Assembly: GCA_002311855.1 (NCBI GenBank)
Contig: DCAB01000012.1
Location: forward strand, 255,759 to 319,758
Length of the DNA stretch: 64,000 bases
Direction: 5' to 3'
Origin: Candidatus Dadabacteria bacterium UBA1144
GTDB lineage: Bacteria > Desulfobacterota_D > UBA1144
This document shows positions 1-8,684 of the stretch, piece by piece; position 1 is the first letter of the stretch, and each line of letters begins with the position of its first letter. The notes beneath the pieces were generated by a model. The model ran no database searches and had not been told where the DNA came from. It saw only the letters and a list, made by a program, of their open reading frames with translations. The position numbers and the translations under genes are program-made.

Positions 1-1514
1 TCCAAATCTGGAATATCATTTACAACTCTTTGAACTTTTTCTGCTCTCAATCTGGTCATTAGATCATGATTGTCGGGGTCTTGTGTTACATCGCCAGTTT
101 CATTAGTTTTTTCGAGGCCGCCGATGGTATGCTCCAACCCCTTGGTCCCAATTCTGACCCAGTCTCTGGCTAGTGTTTCCTTGTTTCTTTTATAGGGCAG
201 ATACCCCTTAGGATTAGTTCTAAAAGATGTCTTAATTTTAGGAATTTCTTTTAAATTGGGAATTTTCCATGGCTCAGACGAGCTAATTAAAAACCCCTCT
301 GATAATACAACAACGGGAGTCATATATTTAGTCGCAAGCCTTACCGCTTCAATGGAAATCCAAAAACAATCAGCAGCAGTTGAAGGAGCAAGCACTATAA
401 CGTGAGAGTCGGATGGTCTTCCAAACAAAGCCATTCCCAAATCTCCCTGCTCTGTCTTTGTTGGCATGCCAGTTGAGATTCCTGACCTCATATAATCAAA
501 AACTACTAGTGGTAATTCTGTCATAACGGCGAGATTTAAAGCTTCTATTTTTAAAGCGAGTCCAGGGCCTGAGCTGCCTGTGATACCGAGGGACCCTCCG
601 TAGGCAGCACCTAATGCCATGGTTATAGCGGCAATCTCATCCTCAGTTTGAATTGTATAAACATTAAATTGTTTTAAAGCCGCAAGAACGTGTAGAATTT
701 CACTCGCAGGCGTAATGGGGTAACCGGAATATACTATTGGTAAATCGATTTTTTCTGATGCCGCTAAGAGGCCATACGCAGTCGCCAAAGCTCCATTAAT
801 GTTTCTATAAGTACCTGGCTCTAGTTTTGCCGGGGGGACCGTGTACATAACTGGAAAAATTTCCATTGTATCGCAAATATTAAATCCTGTATGAAGGGCC
901 TTGACATTTGCTTCGAGAATCATGGGTTTTTTTGAAAATTTTGATTTTAAAAAACTCTCGATTGGTTCCAATGGTCTGGAAAACAGCCATGCTACTATAC
1001 CAAGGGCCAAAAAATTTTTACATCTCAATTTGTCTTTATGCCCCATATCAAAATCATCCAAAGCCTCTACTGTAAGTTTAGTTATTGGTATTTTATGAAC
1101 TCTAAAGTCAGCTAGTGTTCTATCGTTCAGATCTAGAGGATTAGAATCAAACCCAGCTTTTTTTAAATTCTTGTCAGTAAACTCATCTTCGTTTACGACT
1201 ATAATCCCACCCTTGTTAACCGTACTCAAATTAACTTTTAATGCGGCTGGGTTGAAGCAAACAAGTACATCGGGCGTATCTCCAGGAGTGTATATGTCCT
1301 TTGAAGCAAATTGAATTTGGTAAGACGACACACCGTACGTCGTTCCTTGTGGAGCTCGAATCTCCGAGGGAAAATCTGGAAAAGTTGCAAAATCGTTTCC
1401 GACAACAGCTGTTGTATTTCCAAATTGATCGCCAGTTAATTGTATTCCATCACCAGAATCACCAGCAAATTTAACGGTGACCGTTTCAAGAATATCTTCT
1501 TTGTGGATGCCCAT
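1..1514 (-). CDS. korA: 2-oxoacid:ferredoxin oxidoreductase (2-oxoglutarate type), alpha subunit with fused gamma domain, 3' end cut by window
   Basis: The reverse strand reads open for about 504 codons and runs off the left edge. The N-terminal part carries the gamma-domain signature GDSGDGIQLTG (residues 18-28). The pyrimidine-binding alpha domain follows, with SGYPITPASE (263-272), EDEIAAI (291-297) and TGSSGPG (312-318). This gamma-then-alpha order is typical of KorA-type enzymes, which oxidise 2-oxoglutarate or another 2-oxoacid to acyl-CoA and reduce ferredoxin. The thiamine-diphosphate beta subunit (KorB) would be expected just beyond position 1, which cannot be seen. The ATG at 1514 is preceded by a GGGG ribosome site and an in-frame stop further up. 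A promoter at 1600-1627 and two tandem repeats lie in the leader. The exact 2-oxoacid is inferred from family resemblance only. Confidence 0.9.
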   Translation of the reverse strand, partial: MGIHKEDILETVTVKFAGDSGDGIQLTGDQFGNTTAVVGNDFATFPDFPSEIRAPQGTTYGVSSYQIQFASKDIYTPGDTPDVLVCFNPAALKVNLSTVNKGGIIVVNEDEFTDKNLKKAGFDSNPLDLNDRTLADFRVHKIPITKLTVEALDDFDMGHKDKLRCKNFLALGIVAWLFSRPLEPIESFLKSKFSKKPMILEANVKALHTGFNICDTMEIFPVMYTVPPAKLEPGTYRNINGALATAYGLLAASEKIDLPIVYSGYPITPASEILHVLAALKQFNVYTIQTEDEIAAITMALGAAYGGSLGITGSSGPGLALKIEALNLAVMTELPLVVFDYMRSGISTGMPTKTEQGDLGMALFGRPSDSHVIVLAPSTAADCFWISIEAVRLATKYMTPVVVLSEGFLISSSEPWKIPNLKEIPKIKTSFRTNPKGYLPYKRNKETLARDWVRIGTKGLEHTIGGLEKTNETGDVTQDPDNHDLMTRLRAEKVQRVVNDIPDL

Positions 1515-1538
1515 TATGTTTGCCCCGTAACACGAATG

Positions 1539-1581
1539 TGAATTGATTAGTTAACATGAATTTGAATTGATTAGTTAACAT
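1539..1581. repeat. Two tandem 19-nt repeats in the korA leader
   Basis: The 19-mer TGAATTGATTAGTTAACAT occurs at 1539-1557 and again, identical, at 1563-1581, so the period is 24 nt. Each copy contains the palindrome GTTAAC. Both copies lie between the likely korA promoter (1600-1627) and the korA start (1514). They could therefore be a downstream operator pair or a leader RNA element. Function is unknown. Confidence 0.85.
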
Positions 1582-1599
1582 TAACAACGCGCAGGGATG

Positions 1600-1627
1600 A
1601 TTATAGCATTGTTTTTTTCTAATACAA
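1600..1627 (-). promoter_or_regulatory. Probable sigma70-type promoter of korA
   Basis: On the minus strand there is a -35 box TTGTAT (1627-1622), a 16-nt spacer and a perfect -10 box TATAAT (1605-1600). Transcription would begin near 1593, leaving a leader of about 79 nt that contains both tandem repeats. The boxes are read directly; promoter activity is inference. Confidence 0.6.
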
Positions 1628-1638
1628 TCCAATTGCCC

Positions 1639-3246
1639 TTATTGGTGCTCGGAATATGTAAATCTCAATGTTTTATTAAAAATCTTCCAATTTATATGCT
1701 TAAGCCATTTGTCAGACTGAGATGAAAAATCTTCTCGTACATGGACACCTCTTGACTCTTCTCTAAGCAAGGCTGATTTTGTAATTAAATAGACTATTGT
1801 CTTTAAATTCATCAACCTGCTATCGATTAAATCAAAGGAATCAAGATCGTTCTTTTTTATAGTGGATATTTCGCTTAGCGCAAATAGAAGATCTTTTTTG
1901 TTTCTTAAAATGCCGACATAATTATTTACGACTTGGGACAAAGCTATCCTGTGGCTTAAATATCTTTCAACTTTTTTATCTGAAGAAACCAATGAGTATT
2001 TGATAGATTTTTTAATCAGAGAGGAAGGAATTTTCTCAAATTTTCTTGATAATTCAACTGCGGAATCTATAGCGCGTTTTGCAAAAACTAAACATTCCAA
2101 TAAGGAATTACTTGCAAGCCTATTTGCACCATGTACTCCAGAACAAGCTACTTCCCCACATGCGTAAAGATTCATTATGTTCGTACGAGAGAACAAATCA
2201 GTTTTTATTCCTCCAATCATGTAGTGTGCAGCTGGAGAAACAGGTATGTCATCTTTAGTTATATCTATACCTTCTCTCATACAAAGCTCGTATATATTTT
2301 TAAATCTCGTTTTTATTCTTGATGAATCTAAATGTTTTAGCGAAAGAAAAACATTCTTTTCCCCATTGGCCCTCATTTCATTAAAAATCGCCCTAGCGAC
2401 TATGTGCCTGGGAGCCAATTCCATCTGATCAGAATAGTTTTCCATAAATCGTTTTTTTGAATGATTAATTAGTTTTCCACCTTCTCCTCTTAATGCCTCT
2501 GATATCAAAAAACTTTGAGACCCGTTTTTTGAGAAAGCCGTTGGATGAAATTGAACAAACTCCATATCTGTAACAACCGCACCAGCATCAATTGCCATTG
2601 CAATGCCATCACCTGATGTGCTTGATGGATTTGTAGATTTATAATAAATTCCACACCCTCCTCCCGTTGCCAAAATTGTAGCCTTGGAATGAATAGCAAT
2701 TTTGTTTTTTTTGTTGTCGTCGAAGACCAAACAGCCAAAACATGATTTAGAGTTTGAAAAAAGATTCATAACATAAGCATCTTCCAAAATTTTTATATTT
2801 TTTCTTTTTTTAATTTCTTTCGAAAGAAGATCAACAATTGCCTTTCCCGTTTCATTACCCAGGGCATGCAAAATTCTTCTTCTGCTATGCCCCCCTTCTA
2901 TTCCAAAGTCGAGCCCTGTTTCACTTCCATCAAATTCCACGCCTTGCTCTATTAATTCGAGGACCCTTTGTAATCCTTCGTTTACCATTATATTCACACC
3001 TACCTCATTGTTAAGGCCACATCCAACCGAAATTGTGTCATCATAATGAAAATCTACTGAGTCATAGTTATCAATTGCGACAGCGATACCCCCTTGGGCC
3101 CAATATGAATTACTTTCTTGAATGGAAGATTTGGTTAGAATCAAGACATTGCCAAAATTTGAAGCATATAAAGCCGAATAAAGACCAGATAGTCCTGATC
3201 CAACAATTAAAAAATCGGTTTTTATCTCTTTAACTTTGCTACTCAC
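1639..3246 (-). CDS. nadB: L-aspartate oxidase
   Basis: This 535-aa flavoprotein oxidises L-aspartate to iminoaspartate, the first step of de novo NAD synthesis. It has an N-terminal dinucleotide-binding motif GSGLSG (16-21). It also has the NadB/succinate-dehydrogenase flavoprotein signatures YWAQGGIAVA, HPTAF, EALRGEGG and, near residue 375, GVHGANRLASNSLLE. The C-terminal helical domain with RGVHVREDF is present, so the length is normal. It ends the minus-strand run that starts with the cobalamin adenosyltransferase, and its ATG overlaps the glnD stop by 4 nt, implying translational coupling. The partner genes nadA and nadC are not in the window, although nadE is (51556). Succinate dehydrogenase flavoprotein is the main alternative, but the NadB-specific C-terminus argues against it. 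Confidence 0.95.
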   Translation of the reverse strand: MSSKVKEIKTDFLIVGSGLSGLYSALYASNFGNVLILTKSSIQESNSYWAQGGIAVAIDNYDSVDFHYDDTISVGCGLNNEVGVNIMVNEGLQRVLELIEQGVEFDGSETGLDFGIEGGHSRRRILHALGNETGKAIVDLLSKEIKKRKNIKILEDAYVMNLFSNSKSCFGCLVFDDNKKNKIAIHSKATILATGGGCGIYYKSTNPSSTSGDGIAMAIDAGAVVTDMEFVQFHPTAFSKNGSQSFLISEALRGEGGKLINHSKKRFMENYSDQMELAPRHIVARAIFNEMRANGEKNVFLSLKHLDSSRIKTRFKNIYELCMREGIDITKDDIPVSPAAHYMIGGIKTDLFSRTNIMNLYACGEVACSGVHGANRLASNSLLECLVFAKRAIDSAVELSRKFEKIPSSLIKKSIKYSLVSSDKKVERYLSHRIALSQVVNNYVGILRNKKDLLFALSEISTIKKNDLDSFDLIDSRLMNLKTIVYLITKSALLREESRGVHVREDFSSQSDKWLKHINWKIFNKTLRFTYSEHQ

Positions 3247-5804
3247 GATGTAACCACTTTTGTTAAACTGCTTTTCATGGCTTTTATCTCTTCAGTGTTA
3301 AGTAATTTTTTCCCGCCAATTGTTTTTACATAAAATGAATCATCGACGGAGCCTCGTTTCGTAGAAATTTTTACAAATCCAATAACTAAATCATGATTTT
3401 TTAAAGTCTTGGATATATCATATAAAATCCCCGGCCTATCAGTTGTACTTAATTCAATTATTGTAAAATTTTTTGATGATAAATTATCTACATTGATTTT
3501 CGTCTTGATTTGTCTGCCATTTGAATTCATATACTTGCTTGAGATTAGTTCAGAAGCGGGCAAAGGTTTGTTTGATTCAAACTTGCTTTTCATAGAGTCC
3601 CATATACCTCTTTCACGGAAAGTAGATTGACCAAATCTATTTATTTCAAAAGTATAAAGAACAAGATTGTTTTTTAATGAAGTAACTCTGCCTGAAAAAA
3701 TATTTATGCTCGATGATGACAAAGCAGCACAAATTTCTACGAACCCAACATTGTGATTCTTGGACCATATCGTTAATTGGTCTATATGATTTTTTTGACT
3801 GTATTTTACACCCAGTGCTAGATTTTCGTTGCTTTCTAGAAGAAGTCGTACCTGGTAAATAAGTTCTTCAGATGAGTAATTATTGAAATATGATGATAAT
3901 TTTTTACCACAAACTTTTTCAAGCTCATTTCTGTCAATTTGTTTAAAAACTTGACCTTCTTTTCTGTTTCTAGAGGACAACTTTGACATCTTAATGATTC
4001 CTTCTTTTCTTTTAGACATCAGATTTATTGTTTTTTTAAAAATTGTTGACAATAAATTTCCTTTCCAAGTTGACCAAACATCAGGCGCTACACTTCTGAG
4101 ATCACAAAATGTCAGAATAAAAAGAAAGCTAAGTCTTTCAATGGTTTTTACTTTATTTTTGAACTCTTTGATGAGTCGAGAATCATCTAAATCTCTCTTT
4201 TGTGAACATGATGACATCGATAAATGTTCATCAACTAAAAACTCTACGGATTCAATAACTTCTTTATCGACAAATAGCCTTCCGCATATTTTTCGAACCA
4301 TGCCTGCCCCGCGTTGAGCATGATTATCACCGTATCCTTTGCCGATATCGTGCAATAAGCCAGTTAGATAAAAAACTTCTTTCTTTTTTAAGCTACGTGC
4401 AATTTTTGTCTCGAGAGGAAACTCTTTTTCGTATATACCGTCTAGCAGTTTTTCAAATTCTTTTATTAACAACAAAGAATGTACATCAACTGTATAAATA
4501 TGCGAAGGGTCTGCGACAGCTAAGTCTTTAATTTTATCAAATTCTGGAATAAAAAAATTAATCAAATCATATCTATTCAGATCTGATAAAATTTTATATA
4601 TATTTTTCCCCTTTTTGAGTACATCAAGAAAACTTTTATTTAATGTTTGTTTATCATCAACTGAAAATTTATGGGTTTGTATTTTTTTTATTTCTCTAAT
4701 TACTTCGTCTGAAATTTCGATACTATTTGAAGCCGAGTATTCAAATGGCTTCAATAAGTTGTTGGGGTCCAGAAACATTTCTTCCGGGTTAATAGCCCTT
4801 ACTATTCCTCTATGAATTATATAAAGATCATCTAAATTTTGTATTCTCTTTGAAGAAAATATTTTTTTATTTTTGTTTAAAGTTCGTTGGATGATTGTAT
4901 CTGTTAATTGTGCAACTCTGTTGGTAGTACCGTAAAAGATTTTCATAAAAATACTTTCCTTAGTTAAAAAATCTTCATTTTTAATATTAAAAAAATCTGC
5001 GGCTGTGGTTTGGAAATCAAAGTCAATTATCTCAAGATTGGAAGTTTTAGTTATATGAAGATGATTTCTAACTCTGAGCAAGAACTCTAATGCCTCATTA
5101 ATTGTACGAATCTCGTCCTTTTTTAGAAAGCCGCCATCAAGAAATCTGTTAATTTCGATTTGACAGTGGAAAGCTCTAAGAACCCAAAAACAACTATGTA
5201 TATCTCTGAGACATCCTTGGCCTTCTTTGATGTTGGGCTCTACCAAGAAGCTCGGAGTCCCGTATTTTTCGTATCTTTTTCTTCGCTCTAGTATTTTTTT
5301 GTTTATGAAATTTTGTGATATGTTGGGAAGCAATTGTCTGTTTAGTTTATTTTTTAGATCGGTATGTAACATTGAATCTCCTGCGACGGCTCTCAAATCA
5401 AGCAATGATGTTAAAATTGTTGAGTCATGTGTGCTTGCCAACTCAAGGCAATCCTCAACTGTTCGCAAAGAATTTCCAATTTCGACACCTGTGTCCCACA
5501 ATTTATATAAAATATTTTCTGCTAAATCTCTAGCTTCGCTAACTTTCGATTTTTCATGAAGTATCAGTATATCAATATCGGATTTTGGACAAAGCTCTCT
5601 TCTTCCATAGCCGCCCAATGCTAAAATAACAATTCCTTTAGATTTATAATCGAGATTCAATTCGTTAGATATTAATTTATCAATTTCATTTGAGTATTTA
5701 TTTGTAGTTTCAACACCACTGTTTTTACCAGAAAGATGAAATTTTTTAATGTTGTCTTGTAAGAGCTTAAATTTATTGCTAAAAGTTCTTGTTTTACTTA
5801 TCAT
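3243..5804 (-). CDS. glnD: Bifunctional [protein-PII] uridylyltransferase / uridylyl-removing enzyme
   Basis: This 853-aa protein is the glutamine sensor that uridylylates and de-uridylylates PII. Domains in order are: a nucleotidyltransferase with GGYGRRE (64-70) and the metal pair DID (76-78); a helical linker; an HD phosphohydrolase domain with HS at 442-443 and LLHDIGKG (483-490); and two C-terminal ACT domains, the last beginning near residue 775 with IELSTTDRPGILYDIS. All catalytic residues look intact and the length is normal. It overlaps nadB by 4 nt downstream and the adenosyltransferase gene by 4 nt upstream, so the three form one operon. No glnB or glnK is visible nearby. Full four-domain GlnD is typical of proteobacteria, which helps with placement. 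Confidence 0.95.
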   Translation of the reverse strand: MISKTRTFSNKFKLLQDNIKKFHLSGKNSGVETTNKYSNEIDKLISNELNLDYKSKGIVILALGGYGRRELCPKSDIDILILHEKSKVSEARDLAENILYKLWDTGVEIGNSLRTVEDCLELASTHDSTILTSLLDLRAVAGDSMLHTDLKNKLNRQLLPNISQNFINKKILERRKRYEKYGTPSFLVEPNIKEGQGCLRDIHSCFWVLRAFHCQIEINRFLDGGFLKKDEIRTINEALEFLLRVRNHLHITKTSNLEIIDFDFQTTAADFFNIKNEDFLTKESIFMKIFYGTTNRVAQLTDTIIQRTLNKNKKIFSSKRIQNLDDLYIIHRGIVRAINPEEMFLDPNNLLKPFEYSASNSIEISDEVIREIKKIQTHKFSVDDKQTLNKSFLDVLKKGKNIYKILSDLNRYDLINFFIPEFDKIKDLAVADPSHIYTVDVHSLLLIKEFEKLLDGIYEKEFPLETKIARSLKKKEVFYLTGLLHDIGKGYGDNHAQRGAGMVRKICGRLFVDKEVIESVEFLVDEHLSMSSCSQKRDLDDSRLIKEFKNKVKTIERLSFLFILTFCDLRSVAPDVWSTWKGNLLSTIFKKTINLMSKRKEGIIKMSKLSSRNRKEGQVFKQIDRNELEKVCGKKLSSYFNNYSSEELIYQVRLLLESNENLALGVKYSQKNHIDQLTIWSKNHNVGFVEICAALSSSSINIFSGRVTSLKNNLVLYTFEINRFGQSTFRERGIWDSMKSKFESNKPLPASELISSKYMNSNGRQIKTKINVDNLSSKNFTIIELSTTDRPGILYDISKTLKNHDLVIGFVKISTKRGSVDDSFYVKTIGGKKLLNTEEIKAMKSSLTKVVTS

Positions 5805-6361
5805 TTTTTAAAATTAGCAAATATCTCGCCCTGACCACTAATTTTGTTTTCATATCTAGCCAAAACGAAAAGAAGATCAGAAAGTCTATTTACATAAATC
5901 AAGGAATTGGGACTAATCCATTCCTTTTTCCCTAATGAAACTATTTTTCTTTCAGCTCTACGGCAAACTGTTCTTGCTATATGCAAGGTACTAGCTGCAA
6001 ATGAGCCTGCGGGCAAAATAAATTCTTTTAATGTCCCGACTTCTAAAACGTACTTATCTATTGTTGTTTCTGCCCAATTTATTCTATTTTTTTTAATCCT
6101 AGGTACTGAAACATTTTTTTTTGAAGCAAGATCTGCTCCTAGTATGAATAAATCATTTTGAATTTTAGAAAGTATGTTTCTAACTTTCTTGCTTGTTAAA
6201 CCGACTAAGGCTAGGCCTATAATGGAATTTAATTCATCAATATCTCCATAAGCTTCAACTCTTTCGGAATCTTTCGCCGTAATTTCTCCACCCACTAAGA
6301 CCGTGTTGCCTCCATCACCGAATTTTGTATAAATTTTTGTTATTCTAGTTTTTTCGACCAT
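5801..6361 (-). CDS. Cob(I)alamin adenosyltransferase, PduO type
   Basis: This 186-aa protein transfers the adenosyl group of ATP to cob(I)alamin to make adenosylcobalamin. The N-terminal ATP loop KIYTKFGDGGNTVLVGGE is clear (about 9-26), and the family motif with RRAERKIV follows in the C-terminal half. Length matches single-domain PduO/MMAB enzymes. It is the first gene of the minus-strand run leading into glnD (4-nt overlap) and diverges from the methyltransferase gene at 6425 across 63 bp. No cobalamin riboswitch fits in that gap, and no other B12 gene is in the window, so the cofactor user must lie elsewhere. Confidence 0.93.
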   Translation of the reverse strand: MVEKTRITKIYTKFGDGGNTVLVGGEITAKDSERVEAYGDIDELNSIIGLALVGLTSKKVRNILSKIQNDLFILGADLASKKNVSVPRIKKNRINWAETTIDKYVLEVGTLKEFILPAGSFAASTLHIARTVCRRAERKIVSLGKKEWISPNSLIYVNRLSDLLFVLARYENKISGQGEIFANFKK

Positions 6362-6424
6362 GAACTAGTTTAACTAATTTGACAAACCTAAACAATTTAA
6401 GACTTATTTGTTATTGTTAAATTT

Positions 6425-7471
6425 ATGTTTAAGACCTTATTCGCTGAAAAAGATGTAATTTCATTTTCAGATTTTGTTCGCTATGCGCTTTATGGTCCGA
6501 ATGGTTACTATAAAAAAAATTTTACTATCGGTCCTGAGGGGGATTTTTATACATCCCCATCTGTTTCCAAACTATTTGGAAAAACAATAGGGTATTTCTT
6601 CTCGAAAATTATTTTAGAAAAATTTCCCAAAGATAAAATATCAATTGTTGAAATTGGCTCTAACAACGGGGAATTGATTAAGAATGTTCTTGATTTCTTT
6701 GTTGGCTACCACCTAGATATCCATGAAAGATTAGAAGTCTTTGTTGTAGAAGCAAATTTATCAGCAAAAAATAAAATAATTAACAATCTTGCTTCCTATA
6801 AAGACCAAATCACCATAGTACCATCGATAAGTAAAATCAAATCACGGACAAAAGAAAGTATAATCTTGTGCAATGAGTTATTTGACGCGCTACCATTTGA
6901 TAGATGTGTTTCGAGAAACAATAAATTTTTTCAAACCAACATTTTTACAGATAAAAAAAATATTTTCGAAAGACAAGATAAAGCCGATAAAAATTTGATC
7001 AAATTTATGAAGCGTTTTAATTTAAAGATAAGGGAGAATTTTTTCTTTGAAATTCCTTCCTTTGAATACGAACAAATCTTTAAAGATCTTTCAGAAAAAT
7101 TTGATAAAATGTTTTTTTTAATAAGCGACTATGGTGACAAATCTGATTATTTCAATTTGTCTTCGGACCCTTTTGGGACGGCCCGTTGTTTTTACAACCA
7201 TCAAGTTTCAAGAAATTTTTATAAAAATATTTTTAATCAGGATATAACACATGATGTCAATTTCTCTTTGCTTACAAAAATTGCTTTTAATTATGGGTTC
7301 AACGAAGTTGACTTCGTTTCACAAAACAGATTTCTATTGGATAATAATATTTTGGATATATATGAAAATTTTGATAGCTTAGAAAAAATTGAATTAACTC
7401 AGCAATTAAAAAAACTTGTATTGCCCAATTTTCTTGGGGAAAAATTCAAATTTCTTTCTTTGAGAAATTAA
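6425..7471 (+). CDS. MidA-family SAM-dependent protein arginine methyltransferase-like protein
   Basis: This 348-aa protein belongs to the DUF185/MidA family, whose mitochondrial member NDUFAF7 methylates an arginine of a complex I subunit. The N-terminal signature with FVRYALYGPNGYY and FYTSPSVSKLFG (about 16-52) is characteristic. The SAM-binding motif VEIGSNNGELI follows (75-85), and then CNELFDALPFD. Length is normal. It stands alone on the plus strand, 63 bp from the divergent adenosyltransferase gene. A TTGACA at 6379-6384 could be its -35 box, but the matching -10 is poor. Bacterial targets are not known, and a role in respiratory-complex assembly is inference from the eukaryotic relative. 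Confidence 0.88.
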   Translation: MFKTLFAEKDVISFSDFVRYALYGPNGYYKKNFTIGPEGDFYTSPSVSKLFGKTIGYFFSKIILEKFPKDKISIVEIGSNNGELIKNVLDFFVGYHLDIHERLEVFVVEANLSAKNKIINNLASYKDQITIVPSISKIKSRTKESIILCNELFDALPFDRCVSRNNKFFQTNIFTDKKNIFERQDKADKNLIKFMKRFNLKIRENFFFEIPSFEYEQIFKDLSEKFDKMFFLISDYGDKSDYFNLSSDPFGTARCFYNHQVSRNFYKNIFNQDITHDVNFSLLTKIAFNYGFNEVDFVSQNRFLLDNNILDIYENFDSLEKIELTQQLKKLVLPNFLGEKFKFLSLRN

Positions 7472-7520
7472 ATGTCCCAATTTGAAGTAAATTTTCTTTT
7501 ACGTTAAAGTTAAGCCTATT

Positions 7521-8684
7521 ATGGAAATTGAATGGGCCGATAGAATTAAAACGCTTCCCCCTTATTTATTTGCTGAGATTGATAAAAAAAAGCAACAATT
7601 GATCGAAAAAGGAATTGATGTAATTGATTTAGGAGTAGGTGACCCTGATATTCCTACCCCAACAAGAATTATTGAGGCTCTTCATAAATCCTCATTAAAG
7701 TCCGAAAATCACCGATACCCTTCGTACACAGGACTCTTATCTTTTAGGAATGAGGTAGCAAGCTGGTACAAAAAAAGATTCAACGTTGATGTTGCTGGAA
7801 ACAAAAATGTACTAATTCTTATTGGTTCAAAAGAAGGGGTGGCACATGCACCACTGGCCTTTATAAATCCAGGCGATATTGCCTTGGTTCCCGATCCAGG
7901 ATATCCAGTTTATGGTATTGCCACTACTTTTGCAGGAGGGATACCTTATCAGATGCCTCTTCTAGAATCCAATGGGTTTTTGCCCGATTTGGATTTAATC
8001 CCAGCGAATATATTAGAAAAAACAAAGCTAATGTTTTTAAATTATCCTAATAATCCAACCACAGCGTTTGCAACAGACGATTTTTTCAAAAAAGCAATCG
8101 ATTTGGCATACAAACACAAAATTTTGATTTGTCACGACGCTGCCTATACTGAAGTCTATTTTGCGGACAAACCTAAAAGTTTTTTAGAATATGATGGCGC
8201 AATGGAAGTAGGAATTGAATTTCACAGCCTCTCTAAAACATTTAGTATGACTGGATGGAGGCTGGCCCATGTCGTGGGCAACGAGAAAGCTATTGCAGGT
8301 ATTGGTAAAATTAAGACCAATATTGACTCTGGCGCTTTCCAGGCGATACAGGAAGCCGGAATCGAAGCCTTAAGAAATTATGAAGTTGGGCTAGAAGATA
8401 GAGTGGCGATTTATAAAAAACGTTGCGAGCTACTTTCGGCTGGACTTGAATCAATAGGCATTGAAGTGTATAAACCCAAAGGAACTTTTTATGTTTGGTT
8501 TAAAAACCCTCAAGGTTTATCTTCGTCAGAATTCGCGAATATTTTGCTTGAAGATGCTGGGATTGTAATGACACCAGGCACTGGATTTGGGGAATACGGG
8601 GAGGGGTATACCAGAGCATCTGTTACTATTGATGATAAAAAACTTTACGAAGCTGTCGAACGAATTAAAAACTTGTCTATTTAA
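7521..8684 (+). CDS. dapL: Class I/II PLP aminotransferase, LL-diaminopimelate aminotransferase type
   Basis: This 387-aa PLP enzyme most resembles DapL, which converts tetrahydrodipicolinate to LL-diaminopimelate in one step for lysine and peptidoglycan synthesis. Visible residues include the N-terminal [12 protein letters not shown] loop, the substrate-loop tyrosine region [15 protein letters not shown] (174-180), D206 and Y209, the Schiff-base lysine K239 in [12 protein letters not shown] and the phosphate arginine R247. The ATG at 7521 has a weak AAAG-type site. Its last 8 bp overlap the end of leuS, which converges on it. Aspartate or alanine aminotransferase is the alternative, since the subgroup call rests on overall resemblance. 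Confidence 0.82.
   Translation: MEIEWADRIKTLPPYLFAEIDKKKQQLIEKGIDVIDLGVGDPDIPTPTRIIEALHKSSLKSENHRYPSYTGLLSFRNEVASWYKKRFNVDVAGNKNVLILIGSKEGVAHAPLAFINPGDIALVPDPGYPVYGIATTFAGGIPYQMPLLESNGFLPDLDLIPANILEKTKLMFLNYPNNPTTAFATDDFFKKAIDLAYKHKILICHDAAYTEVYFADKPKSFLEYDGAMEVGIEFHSLSKTFSMTGWRLAHVVGNEKAIAGIGKIKTNIDSGAFQAIQEAGIEALRNYEVGLEDRVAIYKKRCELLSAGLESIGIEVYKPKGTFYVWFKNPQGLSSSEFANILLEDAGIVMTPGTGFGEYGEGYTRASVTIDDKKLYEAVERIKNLSI

Noticed and set aside
6362..6424. A cobalamin riboswitch for the adenosyltransferase gene
   Set aside because: The 63-bp gap lacks a B12 box and is far too short.
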